Below, piece by piece: positions 9,576-18,663 of a stretch of 64,000 bases of DNA. Origin of the DNA: Thermococcus alcaliphilus (GTDB lineage: Archaea > Methanobacteriota_B > Thermococci > Thermococcales > Thermococcaceae); the NCBI RefSeq assembly GCF_024054535.1, contig NZ_JAMXLV010000023.1, positions 62,001 to 126,000 on the forward strand, read 5' to 3'. How positions within the stretch are numbered: position 1 is the stretch's first letter; each line of letters opens with the position of its first letter. Below the pieces are notes generated by a model, which saw only the letters and a program-made list of their open reading frames with translations, ran no database searches and was not told the origin of the DNA. A program made the translations under genes and the position numbers.

Positions 9576-10565
9576 ATGAAGACTGAGCACATCGTCTGGA
9601 TTGCCGTCTCTCTTATAATTCTTTTCATTGTATGGAAAACCGTGGAACCTCTTATTACCCCGATAATTTTTGCCTTAACGGTCGCATACATTCTTCATCC
9701 CCTCCATGAAAGGCTTGCAAAGAAGCTTGATACAAAAAAGTCTGCCATATTGCTATCGGCTTTGATGACCTTGCTGTTGATTGGGTTTATATTTGGCATA
9801 GTGTTATGGTTTAGGGATGTGACCAGATCGTTGGTAATCTACATAAACGAAGCACTCAACTGGTTTTTGTCCTTAAACCTTCCCCCAGATATAGGACAAT
9901 CGGCTGCGATTTTGATTGAAAGGGTTTCGGAGAAGATGAGCGAATACCTTCTCAACTACACCTTATCCATACCCAAGTTACTTCTTCAAGCCGTTGTTTT
10001 CATAGCAGTCTTTTATGGAATACTCGTCCACTCCAGGGCTTTGTCTGAAGAGCTTTACGCATTACTGCCCGAGGAGAGGAGAGATTTGGGTGTGGAGCTA
10101 ATAGAAAAGGGAAAAGAGACGTTAAATGCTATTTTGAGGACTTGGCTTATGCTGAGCATCTTTAAAGGCTTTCTGCTAACCTTGGGCTTTTATGTCTTTG
10201 GAGTGACGAACCTTAGTGGGGCAATCGCAGCTGGAATATTCTGTATTATCCTTGAGCTCCTACCCGTTATCGGAGGCTGGATAGTGTGGATAGCTGGGGC
10301 AATATACCTATTTACTCAAGGAAATATCTTTGCGGGAATTATGCTCTCAGTATATGGTGTAATTTTGATCTCTCCTGGTCCAGACATCACAATTAGGCCA
10401 AAACTTGTTGCGGAAGGTGCAAAAATAAATCCTGCCCTTGCGCTGGTGGGAATATTTGGTGGAATAATGGGCTTTGGGATAAAAGGACTGATAATTGGGC
10501 CGGTAGCTCTGGGCTTGCTTTCAACACTGCTAGAAGAGTGGAAAGAACAAAAACGGGAAGGCTAA
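9576..10565 (+). CDS. AI-2E family transporter (PerM-like permease)
   Basis: A 329-residue integral membrane protein. It has an N-terminal pair of membrane segments, a soluble region (about residues 85-150) and a C-terminal bundle with five or so segments including the family's Gly/Pro-rich LLPVIGGWIVWIAGAIYLF and the late GIMGFGIKGLIIGPVALGL. Family members include bacterial AI-2 exporter TqsA, PerM permeases and sodium/proton antiporters, so the substrate cannot be told. It is third gene of the sppA row. It overlaps the convergent DUF4870 gene by 4 nt. Confidence 0.85.
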   Translation: MKTEHIVWIAVSLIILFIVWKTVEPLITPIIFALTVAYILHPLHERLAKKLDTKKSAILLSALMTLLLIGFIFGIVLWFRDVTRSLVIYINEALNWFLSLNLPPDIGQSAAILIERVSEKMSEYLLNYTLSIPKLLLQAVVFIAVFYGILVHSRALSEELYALLPEERRDLGVELIEKGKETLNAILRTWLMLSIFKGFLLTLGFYVFGVTNLSGAIAAGIFCIILELLPVIGGWIVWIAGAIYLFTQGNIFAGIMLSVYGVILISPGPDITIRPKLVAEGAKINPALALVGIFGGIMGFGIKGLIIGPVALGLLSTLLEEWKEQKREG

Positions 10566-10909
10566 ATATTAAAGCTCTTTACTTGCTTTTCCGCTATTTC
10601 TCCCACTATTGGGAACTTGTAGTATTCGCCTTGGTAGGCTTTTACCATGCCGAGTATCCACAGTATAAGCCCAATCAGTGTTACCAGTGAGCCCAGTATC
10701 CAGCCAAAAAACGGAATGGCTCCAAATATTATGTCAATTACTGTTATCGCAAGGAACGTAATTGTTGACTGCATTGCATGAAATCTCACAAAATCGCTCT
10801 CCTTTTCAAGCAGGAGAAAGAGTATCCCCGTCAGCCATCCAAGAAGATATGCAAGAGCCCCTTCCACATTTTCATCAAGTCCAAGTGATGTTTTCTTTTC
10901 TTCTTCCAT
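10562..10909 (-). CDS. DUF4870 / Tic20-like small membrane protein
   Basis: A 115-residue protein with three or four membrane segments and the DUF4870 pattern: GALAYLLGWLTGILFLLLE, then FVRFHAMQST (the conserved RFHAxQS) and a C-terminal YKFPIVGEIAEK. The function of this family is unknown. The ATG at 10909 follows AAAGGAGGACATGAA. It is monocistronic and convergent with the AI-2E gene. Confidence 0.85.
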   Translation of the reverse strand: MEEEKKTSLGLDENVEGALAYLLGWLTGILFLLLEKESDFVRFHAMQSTITFLAITVIDIIFGAIPFFGWILGSLVTLIGLILWILGMVKAYQGEYYKFPIVGEIAEKQVKSFNI

Positions 10910-11061
10910 TTCATGTCCTCCTTTGAAATTATTCCAGTAGTATTTTGTATTTTGTCCTTAAATACTTTGCTTTTTTATATGTAATAATAGCACCCTTAAA
11001 AGAGCATACTAGAACCATTTCTCTTTGATGTTCAAACTTTTCTGGAGTTTTAGACCCACCA

Positions 11062-11114
11062 AATCTTTTTAAGGCAGTCTATATATCTCATAAACGAAAT
11101 TAGGTTTACCTAAT
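11062..11114 (+). promoter_or_regulatory. feo promoter with DtxR-like palindromic operator
   Basis: A TATA-like CTTTTTAAG at 11064-11072 is followed about 25 nt later by the perfect palindrome ATTAGGT-TT-ACCTAAT (11099-11114, 7-bp arms, 2-nt spacer). It covers the expected transcription start and abuts the feoA ribosome binding site. The half-site TTAGGT resembles DtxR/IdeR-family boxes. A repressor bound here would block initiation, consistent with iron-dependent repression of ferrous iron uptake. The identity of the repressor is inference. Confidence 0.7.
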
Positions 11115-11124
11115 GGTGATGCTC

Positions 11125-11355
11125 ATGTATGTGCGGTTAACTCAGATGCGCGAGGGAGAGAAAGGTATTGTGGTTGACATCCAAGGGGGGCATAGGGCTA
11201 GGCAGAGGCTCTTGGGGATGGGAATAGCCCCCGGAACAAAGATTTTTGTGGTCAAATCAGGCAACCCGGGGCCTTATATAATCGCTATTGGAAATACCCG
11301 CATAGCTCTGGGAAAAGGTGTGGCAGAGAAGATCATAGTTAGGAGGGAGCTTTGA
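11125..11355 (+). CDS. feoA: Ferrous iron transport protein A
   Basis: A 76-residue SH3-like FeoA protein that assists FeoB in ferrous iron uptake. Family features are LTQMREGEKG, the RQRLLGMGIAPGT core and a closing ALGKGVAEKIIV. Start ATG 11125 lies 4 nt after GGTGAT (11115-11120); three in-frame upstream start codons lie inside the palindromic operator and the ribosome binding site. Its TGA overlaps the feoB ATG (ATGA), so translation is coupled. Confidence 0.93.
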   Translation: MYVRLTQMREGEKGIVVDIQGGHRARQRLLGMGIAPGTKIFVVKSGNPGPYIIAIGNTRIALGKGVAEKIIVRREL

Positions 11356-13400
11356 TGAGCTCTTGTTGCAGTGTTGAAAAAGTTCCCGAAGAAAGGAAAC
11401 ATGGTCTAAAAGTCGTTGCATTAGCGGGCAATCCAAATGTAGGGAAAACTACGATCTTCAATGCCCTAACTGGTCTTAGACAGCATGTGGGGAACTGGCC
11501 TGGAGTAACGGTTGAAAAGAAAGAAGGGATAATGAAATACCGCGAAAAGGAGTTTTTGGTAGTAGATCTCCCGGGGACGTATTCTCTTACCGCAAATTCT
11601 ATAGACGAACTCATTGCGAGAAATTTTATTCTCAGTGGGAATGCGGATGTTATTGTGGATATAGTCGATGCCTCCTGTCTTATGAGGAACCTCTTTTTGA
11701 CGATGGAGATATTCGAGATGGGGGTCAAAAACGTTGTCATTGCCTTAAATAAGATCGATATCGCAAGAAAAAGGGGAGTTCGCTTTGATGTTAAGAAAAT
11801 GGAAAAGGTTCTTGGGGTTCCGGTAGTTCCAACAAATGCCAAAGAGGGTGAGGGACTGGAAGAATTGAAAAGAACTATAGTCAACATGGCTGAGGGGAGA
11901 ATAACTGCAAATCCCATAACCCCCGTGTACGAGGAACCGATAGAAAGGGAGATAGAGCACATCTCCAACCTTTTGAGAGAAACTCCGTTGGAGGAGATGT
12001 ACAACATTAGATGGCTGGCAATAAAGCTCCTCACCAGAGACCAAGAGGTAATAAAGCTCGTTTTGAACTACCTCGGCCCGGGAAAAATGGATGAAATACT
12101 TAAGCATATAAGCGAGCTGGAGGTTTACTATAAGCGCTCCCTTGACATTGTAATAGCAAATCAAAAGTACGAGTTTATAGATCGGCTTATGCATCAATTC
12201 GTCACTCACTTTGGAGAGGTCAAAGAAACTTTCAGCGACCAGATAGATAGAATTCTCACTCACCCAGTTTACGGACTCTTGGGGCTTTTGGGAGTATTCT
12301 ACGTTCTGTTCAAGTTTGTGTTCACAATAGGCACTCCCATGCAGGAGTTCCTGGACAATGCTTTTGCGTCATTTGGTGAATTTGTTGCGCCATTTATAGG
12401 TAATGAAACTGCGAGGGGTCTTATTGTTGATGGGATCATAGGCGGTGTTGGCTCAGTGTTAAGCTTTTTCCCATTGGTGTTCTTGCTGTTTATTGCAATG
12501 TCAATTCTTGAAGACAGCGGGTATATGGCTAGAGCGGCTGTCGTCATGGAAAGGATAATGAGAAAGTTTGGTCTTCCAGGAAAGAGCTTTATCCCGATGG
12601 TTTTGGCATTTGGATGCAACGTTCCAGCTATAATGGCAACAAGAACGTTAGAAGATGAAAGGGACAGAATATTAACCATGCTAATAAATCCACTCGTACC
12701 CTGCAGTGCAAGGATGGTCGTTATAACTTTCCTAGCCGGGGCATTCTTTAGCGACCATAAAGCCCTTGTAGCAGTGGGCATATATGCAATTTCCCTCTTT
12801 CTCGCTCTACTTTCGGCTCTAATCCTTGGGAAATTTGTTGTTAAAGGAGAGGAGAGCCCGTTCGTAATAGAACTTCCCGAGTATTCTCTTCCGTCATGGA
12901 AAGTCGCGGTAGTGCATTCATGGGAGAGAAGCAAGGAATTTCTAAGGAAAGCTGGTACAGTAATTTTACTTGGCTCTGTGGCAATATGGTATCTAAGCAC
13001 TTATCCTGAACCCATAGGTAGCGGTTTGAGTTATGCAGAAAAGCTTGGAAAAGTTTTTGAGCCTTTTACACTGCTTATGGGTCTTGACTGGAAAGCTGCG
13101 GTAAGTTTGATCTTTGGGATAATAGCCAAGGAGAATGTTATTGCAACATATGGCATAATATACGGTATAGGAGAAAGCGAAGAGGCTCTCATATCGCTGA
13201 TGCAGAGTGCTATGACTCCCCTACAGGCATTTGTCTTAGCATTGGTAACCACTTTATATATTCCCTGTATAGCCACAATAGGGGCAATAAGAGCCGAAGG
13301 AGGGAATAAGTGGGCTTTGGTAGCCTCTCTCTACAACCTTTTGCTTGCGAGCTTAGTTGGCATACTCGTTTACAACATTGGTCTCTTGCTTGGGTTTTGA
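11355..13400 (+). CDS. feoB: Ferrous iron transporter FeoB (GTPase-permease)
   Basis: A 681-residue fusion of an N-terminal G-protein domain and a polytopic permease that imports Fe2+. The GTPase motifs are GNPNVGKTT (G1, residues about 22-30), DLPGTYSL (G3) and NKID (G4). A helical insertion domain follows, then about eight or more membrane segments including the two Gate motifs (FGCNVPAIMATRTL and TLYIPCIATIGAIRAEGG). The short N-terminal SSCCSVEK adds two Cys not general to the family. AGGAGGG upstream gives the start. It is the central gene of the feoABC operon. Confidence 0.96.
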   Translation: MSSCCSVEKVPEERKHGLKVVALAGNPNVGKTTIFNALTGLRQHVGNWPGVTVEKKEGIMKYREKEFLVVDLPGTYSLTANSIDELIARNFILSGNADVIVDIVDASCLMRNLFLTMEIFEMGVKNVVIALNKIDIARKRGVRFDVKKMEKVLGVPVVPTNAKEGEGLEELKRTIVNMAEGRITANPITPVYEEPIEREIEHISNLLRETPLEEMYNIRWLAIKLLTRDQEVIKLVLNYLGPGKMDEILKHISELEVYYKRSLDIVIANQKYEFIDRLMHQFVTHFGEVKETFSDQIDRILTHPVYGLLGLLGVFYVLFKFVFTIGTPMQEFLDNAFASFGEFVAPFIGNETARGLIVDGIIGGVGSVLSFFPLVFLLFIAMSILEDSGYMARAAVVMERIMRKFGLPGKSFIPMVLAFGCNVPAIMATRTLEDERDRILTMLINPLVPCSARMVVITFLAGAFFSDHKALVAVGIYAISLFLALLSALILGKFVVKGEESPFVIELPEYSLPSWKVAVVHSWERSKEFLRKAGTVILLGSVAIWYLSTYPEPIGSGLSYAEKLGKVFEPFTLLMGLDWKAAVSLIFGIIAKENVIATYGIIYGIGESEEALISLMQSAMTPLQAFVLALVTTLYIPCIATIGAIRAEGGNKWALVASLYNLLLASLVGILVYNIGLLLGF

Positions 13401-13412
13401 TGGGTGAAGCAG

Positions 13413-13670
13413 ATGGGGAAACTCGATGATGTGCTGGAACTGATAAAGAATGGAGCAAGAACACCCAAAGAAATAGCTGAGAGGCTAGATCTTACGGTTG
13501 ATGAGGTTGAAGGGATCATAAAAATCCTAGAAAGCCTGGGCTACGTGGAAAAAGTCGAGATGGGCTCTTCGTGCCAGAGCTGTCCTCTAAAGAAAATTTG
13601 TCCGGGCAGTTGTGTCGTGTTTAAAGGCACTCTCTATGAGCTCAAGAAGGATGACAAGAAGAATACATAG
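13413..13670 (+). CDS. FeoC-like winged-helix protein with Cys cluster
   Basis: An 85-residue protein directly after feoB. Residues about 1-45 form a winged helix-turn-helix (ARTPKEIAERLDLTVDEVEGII). A cysteine cluster follows, CQSCPLKKICPGSC (CxxC, then C and C), which could bind an Fe-S cluster or a metal. This architecture matches FeoC-type accessory or regulatory proteins of FeoB, though archaeal members are divergent. Start ATG 13413 follows GGGTGA at 13402-13407; a GTG at 13404 is the alternative. It ends the operon. Confidence 0.8.
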   Translation: MGKLDDVLELIKNGARTPKEIAERLDLTVDEVEGIIKILESLGYVEKVEMGSSCQSCPLKKICPGSCVVFKGTLYELKKDDKKNT

Positions 13671-13751
13671 GCTGAAAATCTGTTCATTGAGGGAATATTT
13701 AATCCACGTAAAATATTTAAGGCGAGAGCCTAATGTATTATTGGTGATACT

Positions 13752-14993
13752 ATGAAAGCGGTTATTCTTGCTGGTGGTTTTGGAACAAGATTAAGGCCAC
13801 TCTCTTCAACTAGACCAAAGCCCATGATCCCGGTTCTTGGCAAGCCAAATCTTCAGTACATACTCGAAAACTTGGAGAAGATAAAGGAGATCGACGAGGT
13901 TATCCTTTCAGTACACTACATGAGAGGAGAAATTAGGGAATTTATAGAGGACAAGATGAGCGATTATCCAAAGGATATTAGGTTTGTCAATGATCCAATG
14001 CCCTTAGAAACAGGAGGAGCCCTTAAGAACATTGAAGAGTTTGTAGGTGAGGAGTTCCTAGTTATTTACGGAGACGTCTTTACTAACTTCAACTTTGAGG
14101 AGCTCATAAAAGCACACAGAGAAAACGAGGGGCTTGTAACGGTAGCACTTACAAAGGTCTATGATCCAGAGAAATACGGTGTCGTCGTTACAGACGAAGA
14201 AGGAAAGATAATTGATTTTGAAGAAAAGCCTCTAAAGCCTAAGAGCAACATAGTAGATGCTGGAATTTACATGGTCAACAAAGAAGTTTTGAAAGAGATA
14301 CCCAAAGGAAAAGAGACATACTTTGAGAGGGAAGTCCTCCCAAGACTTGTAAGCCAGGGACAGGTTTATGGATACATGATGCCAAGAGAAAACTACTGGG
14401 TCGACTTGGGAACCCCAGAAGATTTATTCTATGCTCACCAAGTTGCGCTAGATGAGATAGCTAAAAACAATGGCTATTATACAGTAAAAGAAGGAGCTGA
14501 AGTGCCAGAGGACGTTGAGATACAAGGTCCGGTGTACATTGACAGAGGTGTCAAAATAGGACATGGAGTCAAAATCAAGGCCTACACTTACATAGGACCA
14601 AACACTATTATAGAGGACAAGGCATACCTCAAGAGGTCAATACTCCTGGGACACGATATAATAAGGGAGAGAAGTGAGCTGAAGGACTCAATTCTTGGAG
14701 AAGGTGTCGTAGTTGGCAGAAATGTTATCCTAAAAGAGAACGCAGTAATTGGAGACTACGCAAGAATTCACGACAATCTCGTAATATACGGTGCGAAAGT
14801 ACTCCCATGGAAGAAAGTTGAAGAGTACGAGGCGTATCTAAAGATAAAGCTTGACCCGACTAAGGTAAGGCCAGAACTTACTCCAGAAAGGTGTCCTCTC
14901 GGATTACCGGAGTGTATATACTCAAAGTTCAAGGCAATAGCAGCAGAAAAGCCACCATGTGATGAGTGTATAGAAAACCAATGGCTCTTCTGA
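13752..14993 (+). CDS. Sugar-1-phosphate nucleotidyltransferase with left-handed beta-helix domain
   Basis: A 413-residue enzyme of the GlmU/mannose-1-phosphate guanylyltransferase type, making an NDP-sugar for glycan or glycolipid synthesis. The nucleotidyl domain opens with LAGGFGTRLRPLSSTRPKPM (nucleotide-binding loop and Lys) and has GDVFTN and the VDLGTPEDL closing motif near residue 220. A beta-helix of hexapeptide repeats follows (about residues 255-345). The last ~45 residues are unusual: a Cys-rich tail with RCPLGLPEC and PPCDEC that could hold a metal. The sugar specificity is not evident. It has its own promoter in 13671-13751. Confidence 0.88.
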   Translation: MKAVILAGGFGTRLRPLSSTRPKPMIPVLGKPNLQYILENLEKIKEIDEVILSVHYMRGEIREFIEDKMSDYPKDIRFVNDPMPLETGGALKNIEEFVGEEFLVIYGDVFTNFNFEELIKAHRENEGLVTVALTKVYDPEKYGVVVTDEEGKIIDFEEKPLKPKSNIVDAGIYMVNKEVLKEIPKGKETYFEREVLPRLVSQGQVYGYMMPRENYWVDLGTPEDLFYAHQVALDEIAKNNGYYTVKEGAEVPEDVEIQGPVYIDRGVKIGHGVKIKAYTYIGPNTIIEDKAYLKRSILLGHDIIRERSELKDSILGEGVVVGRNVILKENAVIGDYARIHDNLVIYGAKVLPWKKVEEYEAYLKIKLDPTKVRPELTPERCPLGLPECIYSKFKAIAAEKPPCDECIENQWLF

Positions 14994-15008
14994 CCCCTTA
15001 TTCTTTAT

Positions 15009-15806
15009 TTAATGCAGTCTTGGGTTGTACTCGAAGATTATCTTTCCATCTTTGAAAACTCGCACTATCCCACTCTCTGAGACCGTTATTGCTATCGCTT
15101 TAGTAACTTTTGAAATTCCTGCTGCTGCCAGGTGTCTACTCCCTAATCCGGAGGGAATGTTCACACTTACTTTCTTAAAATCAATATCCAAATACCTTCC
15201 TGCGCATAATACTCTACCCGACTTGCTTATAACAAAAGCTCCATCTAAAAAGGCAAATTCCTTTATGATCTCTTTACTCCCCTTATCAAAGATGTTTATC
15301 TTGTATCCCTTAAAGGGATTTGGCACCATCTGATGGGAATGCTTGATAACGTTTTGTGTATCTCCTATTACGAATATTGTCCCTATTGGCTTTCCTTCTC
15401 TGCCCTCAAGGCTAAGCTCTATGGCAAGCTCAAGAACTTCTTGGAAAATGTGTTCAATTTGGGAGAAAAACTCATCTTCGACCTCTACTGCTTTTTTAGC
15501 TTTTCTAATGCCCAACGTGGATGGGGTCACGTATATGAACGTTTCCCCCTCTTTGATTATTCCCTCAGCTATCATAAAGCTCGAAGCTAAATTTACGAGA
15601 TTTTTGGTTCCCATTGAGAGGGGAAGGGGAAGGGTTTTAAGGTTATGTTGTTTGCTTGTTTCTCTCCCCACTAGAAGGATTGGTATGTTCACTTTGAGAG
15701 GCTTTTTTAGTTCTATGCCAATGACAACTAAGGCTTTAATGTCCAAGAGCCTTGTGAGCTCCAGGGCTTTTTTGAGAAGAACCTCTGCGTAGTCATTTCC
15801 CTTCAT
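15009..15806 (-). CDS. dacZ: Diadenylate cyclase DacZ (c-di-AMP synthase)
   Basis: A 265-residue archaeal diadenylate cyclase that condenses two ATP into cyclic di-AMP, a second messenger for osmotic and potassium balance. The N-terminal half is a small regulatory-like domain. The C-terminal DAC domain carries the paired catalytic signatures DGAFVI (near residue 185) and GLGSRHLAAAGIS (near residue 222). Start ATG 15806 follows AGGTGTGAAG on the minus strand; the longer open frame to 15887 lacks a ribosome binding site. It is divergent from ubiX across a 133-nt promoter region. Confidence 0.9.
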   Translation of the reverse strand: MKGNDYAEVLLKKALELTRLLDIKALVVIGIELKKPLKVNIPILLVGRETSKQHNLKTLPLPLSMGTKNLVNLASSFMIAEGIIKEGETFIYVTPSTLGIRKAKKAVEVEDEFFSQIEHIFQEVLELAIELSLEGREGKPIGTIFVIGDTQNVIKHSHQMVPNPFKGYKINIFDKGSKEIIKEFAFLDGAFVISKSGRVLCAGRYLDIDFKKVSVNIPSGLGSRHLAAAGISKVTKAIAITVSESGIVRVFKDGKIIFEYNPRLH

Positions 15807-15939
15807 CTTCACACCTGAGTGTAAATATGGGCAACTTAACCTTATAAACATTGTTTCGAAAAGCAATGCATCCGTTATGAAATTCACACAAAGTATTTTA
15901 AGTACCTAAATGTAAAAGTACTCAAAACGGTGAAGAGTT

Positions 15940-16473
15940 ATGAGAATTGTGGTTGCTATTACTGGGGCGAGTGGAGTTATTTATGGGATTCGATTAGTTG
16001 AGGTTCTAAAAGAGTTGGGGCATGAGGTTGTTAGCGTTGCTTCGGAGACGGCTTTGAAGGTTATAAAATATGAAGTGGGAGTTGACTTTAAGCCTGATTT
16101 CAGAGAGAATGATCTCTTTGCACCAATAGCCTCTGGTTCTTATGGGTTTGATGCCCTTGTTGTGGCTCCGTGTTCAATGAAAACACTGAGTGCTATAGCT
16201 AATGGGTATGCTGATAACCTTATTACGAGGGCTGCAGATGTTGCTCTAAAAGAACGAAGGAAGGTAGTATTGCTGATAAGAGAGACCCCTTTAAACTTGG
16301 TGCATATCCAAAACATGTTAAAGGTTACCCAAGCAGGGGCTATTGTTATGCCAGCATCTCCAGGTTATTACCATAAGCCTAAAAATTTAGACGACATCGT
16401 TAATTTTATAATTGGAAAAATTCTAGATATTCTCAGCATACCCCATAATTTGTACAGGCGATGGGGTGAGTAG
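15940..16473 (+). CDS. ubiX: Flavin prenyltransferase UbiX
   Basis: A 177-residue flavoprotein that prenylates FMN to make the cofactor of UbiD-type decarboxylases. Family motifs are [16 protein letters not shown] (Rossmann start), [30 protein letters not shown] in the middle and PASPGYYH near the C terminus. Length is usual. No UbiD partner lies in the window. An Lrp-type regulator starts 2 nt after its stop and the two are probably co-transcribed. Confidence 0.95.
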   Translation: MRIVVAITGASGVIYGIRLVEVLKELGHEVVSVASETALKVIKYEVGVDFKPDFRENDLFAPIASGSYGFDALVVAPCSMKTLSAIANGYADNLITRAADVALKERRKVVLLIRETPLNLVHIQNMLKVTQAGAIVMPASPGYYHKPKNLDDIVNFIIGKILDILSIPHNLYRRWGE

Positions 16474-16474
16474 G

Positions 16475-16957
16475 ATGATATATTTGGATGATTTAGATAG
16501 AGCGATTTTAAAGGTGCTCAAGGAAGATGCTCGGGTAACAATTTCCGAGATTAGTGAGAGGCTGGGTAAGCCAGAGTCCACCATACACTTCAGAATAAAG
16601 AAGCTCATTGAGAGGGGAGTTATAGAAAAATACACGATAGTCCTAGGTGAAGTCGCAAGGCCTAAGGAGGTTGCCTTTATAGTCTTAGGAATAGAAAAAC
16701 CAGTTATAGAAGAGTTCCTAGGCAGATACCTCGAGTATGTATCAAAAAACTTGGCAAATCTCCCCAATGTCCTCTTGGTGGCAAAAACTGAGGATGAGAG
16801 GATAGTGGCTCTCGTTGGAGCAGAAACAAAAAAGGAGTTGAATGAGTTCATTGAGGAAAATATAAAAAGCATACCGAGCGTACGGGAGATTGTAGTTTAT
16901 CCAATAGAAGAGTTCAAGAAGGGAGAGGAAATTAAGGGATTGCTTCTAGGGATTTAG
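16475..16957 (+). CDS. Lrp/AsnC family transcriptional regulator
   Basis: A 160-residue regulator. Residues about 5-60 are the family's helix-turn-helix (LDDLDRAILKVLKEDARVTISEISERLG, then STIHFRIKKLIERGVI). The C-terminal half is a RAM-like alpha/beta domain that would dimerise and bind an effector such as an amino acid. The ATG at 16475 is chosen over the GTG at 16466 because GGGGTGAG lies between them. It sits between ubiX and the CYTH gene (gap 1 nt), so all three likely share a transcript. Its targets are unknown. Confidence 0.9.
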   Translation: MIYLDDLDRAILKVLKEDARVTISEISERLGKPESTIHFRIKKLIERGVIEKYTIVLGEVARPKEVAFIVLGIEKPVIEEFLGRYLEYVSKNLANLPNVLLVAKTEDERIVALVGAETKKELNEFIEENIKSIPSVREIVVYPIEEFKKGEEIKGLLLGI

Positions 16958-16958
16958 G

Positions 16959-17468
16959 ATGGAAGTTGAAGTGAAATTCAAAGTCCTCTTCGATGAAATA
17001 AAGGAGAAGATAGAGAGACTAGGGGCTGAACTGGTTAGAGAGGAAGTTCAGGAGGATCTCTATTTTGATATTCCTCTCCCCAACCTTCTTCGCATTAGGC
17101 GTATTGTAAATACAGGTGAAGTAATCTTGGGATACAAGGAGATCAAAGACCAAAGAAACGAGGAGTTTGATGAAATAGAGGTAGAAGTGAAGGATTTTGA
17201 CAAAACTAGGGAGATTTTAAAGCGTTTAGGATTTAAAGAGGATATATGGGTTAAGAAACACCGGCATGTATACAGGCTTGGCAACGTTACTTTTGAGCTA
17301 AACCGGGTCGAGGGGCTTGGGGATTTTCTGGATATAGAGGTCATAAGCGATAACGTGGAAGATGCTAAAAAGGAGATATGGAAAGTTGCGAGGAGACTTG
17401 GACTAAAGGAGGAAGATGTCGAGCCAAGGCTTTACCAGGAGCTTATAAAAGAAAAAGGATCTACCTAG
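16959..17468 (+). CDS. CYTH domain protein (class IV adenylate cyclase-like)
   Basis: A 169-residue triphosphate-tunnel enzyme. The defining ExExK signature is the very N terminus (EVEVKFK), followed by strand pairs with the basic residues that line the tunnel (LLRIRRI, LGYKEIKD, KKHRHVYRL) and acidic metal ligands in EFDEIEVEV and FLDIEVI. Archaeal members include thiamine triphosphatase-like and CyaB-like proteins. Whether this one makes cAMP or hydrolyses a triphosphate is not shown. It starts 1 nt after the Lrp gene and overlaps the convergent ychF gene by 8 nt. Confidence 0.88.
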   Translation: MEVEVKFKVLFDEIKEKIERLGAELVREEVQEDLYFDIPLPNLLRIRRIVNTGEVILGYKEIKDQRNEEFDEIEVEVKDFDKTREILKRLGFKEDIWVKKHRHVYRLGNVTFELNRVEGLGDFLDIEVISDNVEDAKKEIWKVARRLGLKEEDVEPRLYQELIKEKGST

Positions 17469-18654
17469 CGGTGGCAACTATCTTTATGATGTCGTTGAAC
17501 TGAAGCTCGTAGTCTTCTCCCACCCTTCTGTGGGTTTTGGCATTGATGGCATAAAGGAAGGTCCTTCCCAAATCGGTGTGCACTTTAAACGCAAGGTCTC
17601 TCGGCGTTGAGCCCTTCTTCATTAAGAACACATGCGGCAGAACGTTTCCAAATTGATCTGTTAGCTTGTGCTCATCCTCCACGGGATAAACTGGAATTAG
17701 CTGAAGGAGCTCAAAAACTGCTCTGTTTATCACCTCTTGAACTCCTGTTGAGCCAAATCTGTTGAGCACTTTTTCTCTAATTAGCTCCAACCCGTGCTTT
17801 TGCTTTTCGTTCAAAGGCTTTAAGACCTTGAAATCCCCCGATCCTGGAATGTAGTCAATGTAGCCTGCTTTAGCAGCTTTTCTGAGTGTTAGCTCGGCAG
17901 CGGCTGATGTCGGCACTACGATGTATCCCCTTTTCTCACCTTCTCTTATTAATCGCTTTATCTGCTCATCATCGGCAGCGTCGGCTTTGTTTGCGGCTAT
18001 GATTATGGGCTTGTTTATCTTCCTGAGCTCTCGCACAAAGTTAAACAACTCCTCATCGCTCCATTTCGTTGGATCATCGCTTAAATTTACCCTGTGCATA
18101 GCATCGAGTACGTCATCTTCGCTAACCCCAATTCCAGTAAGCTGCTCAGCTATTGCCTTAGAAAGCTTTAAACCCTGCATTTTTATTCTCTTGGCGAACT
18201 TCTCCCAGTTTTTTCTTAGAATTCCATATATCCAGTAGTCTATTTCTTTCTCCAAAAATTCTATATCCTCGACGGGATCATGGTAATCAGTTGGTTGTCC
18301 TTCGGCATCGGTTTTTCCAGTTGCATCAACCACATGTATTAAAGCGGATGCCATCCTTAAGTCGTCTAAGAACTTGTTCCCCAAACCCCTTCCTTCATGA
18401 GCTCCGGGCACTAATCCAGCAACGTCTATCATCTTTATTGGAATTAGGGCAATTCCGTCTTTGTACTGGTAGTTCTGTGGATTTGGGGTGCAGTTGAGCT
18501 CTTTGCATGGATGCTCCGCGGTTGCGTAGCTAACTCCTATGTTGGCTTCTATTGTTGTGAAAGGATAATTCGCTATTTGCACATCTACAAGCGTGGCAGC
18601 GGCGAAAAACGTGGACTTCCCCACGTTTGGTTTTCCTACAACCCCAATTTCCAT
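17461..18654 (-). CDS. ychF: YchF/OLA1-like GTPase/ATPase
   Basis: A 397-residue TRAFAC-class P-loop protein of the Obg-related YchF family. G1 is GKPNVGKSTFF (residues about 6-16), G3 DVAGLVPGAHEGRGLG, and the G4 position reads NKAD. A helical insertion and a C-terminal TGS domain (PHVFLMKKGSTPRDLAFKVH onward) follow. Family members bind ribosomes and often prefer ATP. Start ATG 18654 follows GAGGTGAT. The M29-type peptidase gene ends just upstream on the same strand, so the pair may be one operon. Confidence 0.94.
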   Translation of the reverse strand: MEIGVVGKPNVGKSTFFAAATLVDVQIANYPFTTIEANIGVSYATAEHPCKELNCTPNPQNYQYKDGIALIPIKMIDVAGLVPGAHEGRGLGNKFLDDLRMASALIHVVDATGKTDAEGQPTDYHDPVEDIEFLEKEIDYWIYGILRKNWEKFAKRIKMQGLKLSKAIAEQLTGIGVSEDDVLDAMHRVNLSDDPTKWSDEELFNFVRELRKINKPIIIAANKADAADDEQIKRLIREGEKRGYIVVPTSAAAELTLRKAAKAGYIDYIPGSGDFKVLKPLNEKQKHGLELIREKVLNRFGSTGVQEVINRAVFELLQLIPVYPVEDEHKLTDQFGNVLPHVFLMKKGSTPRDLAFKVHTDLGRTFLYAINAKTHRRVGEDYELQFNDIIKIVATAR

Positions 18655-18663
18655 GCTATCACC

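Noticed and set aside
12299-13000. 233-residue minus-strand open frame inside feoB
   Set aside because: Antisense shadow; no ribosome binding site or family pattern, and feoB is intact.
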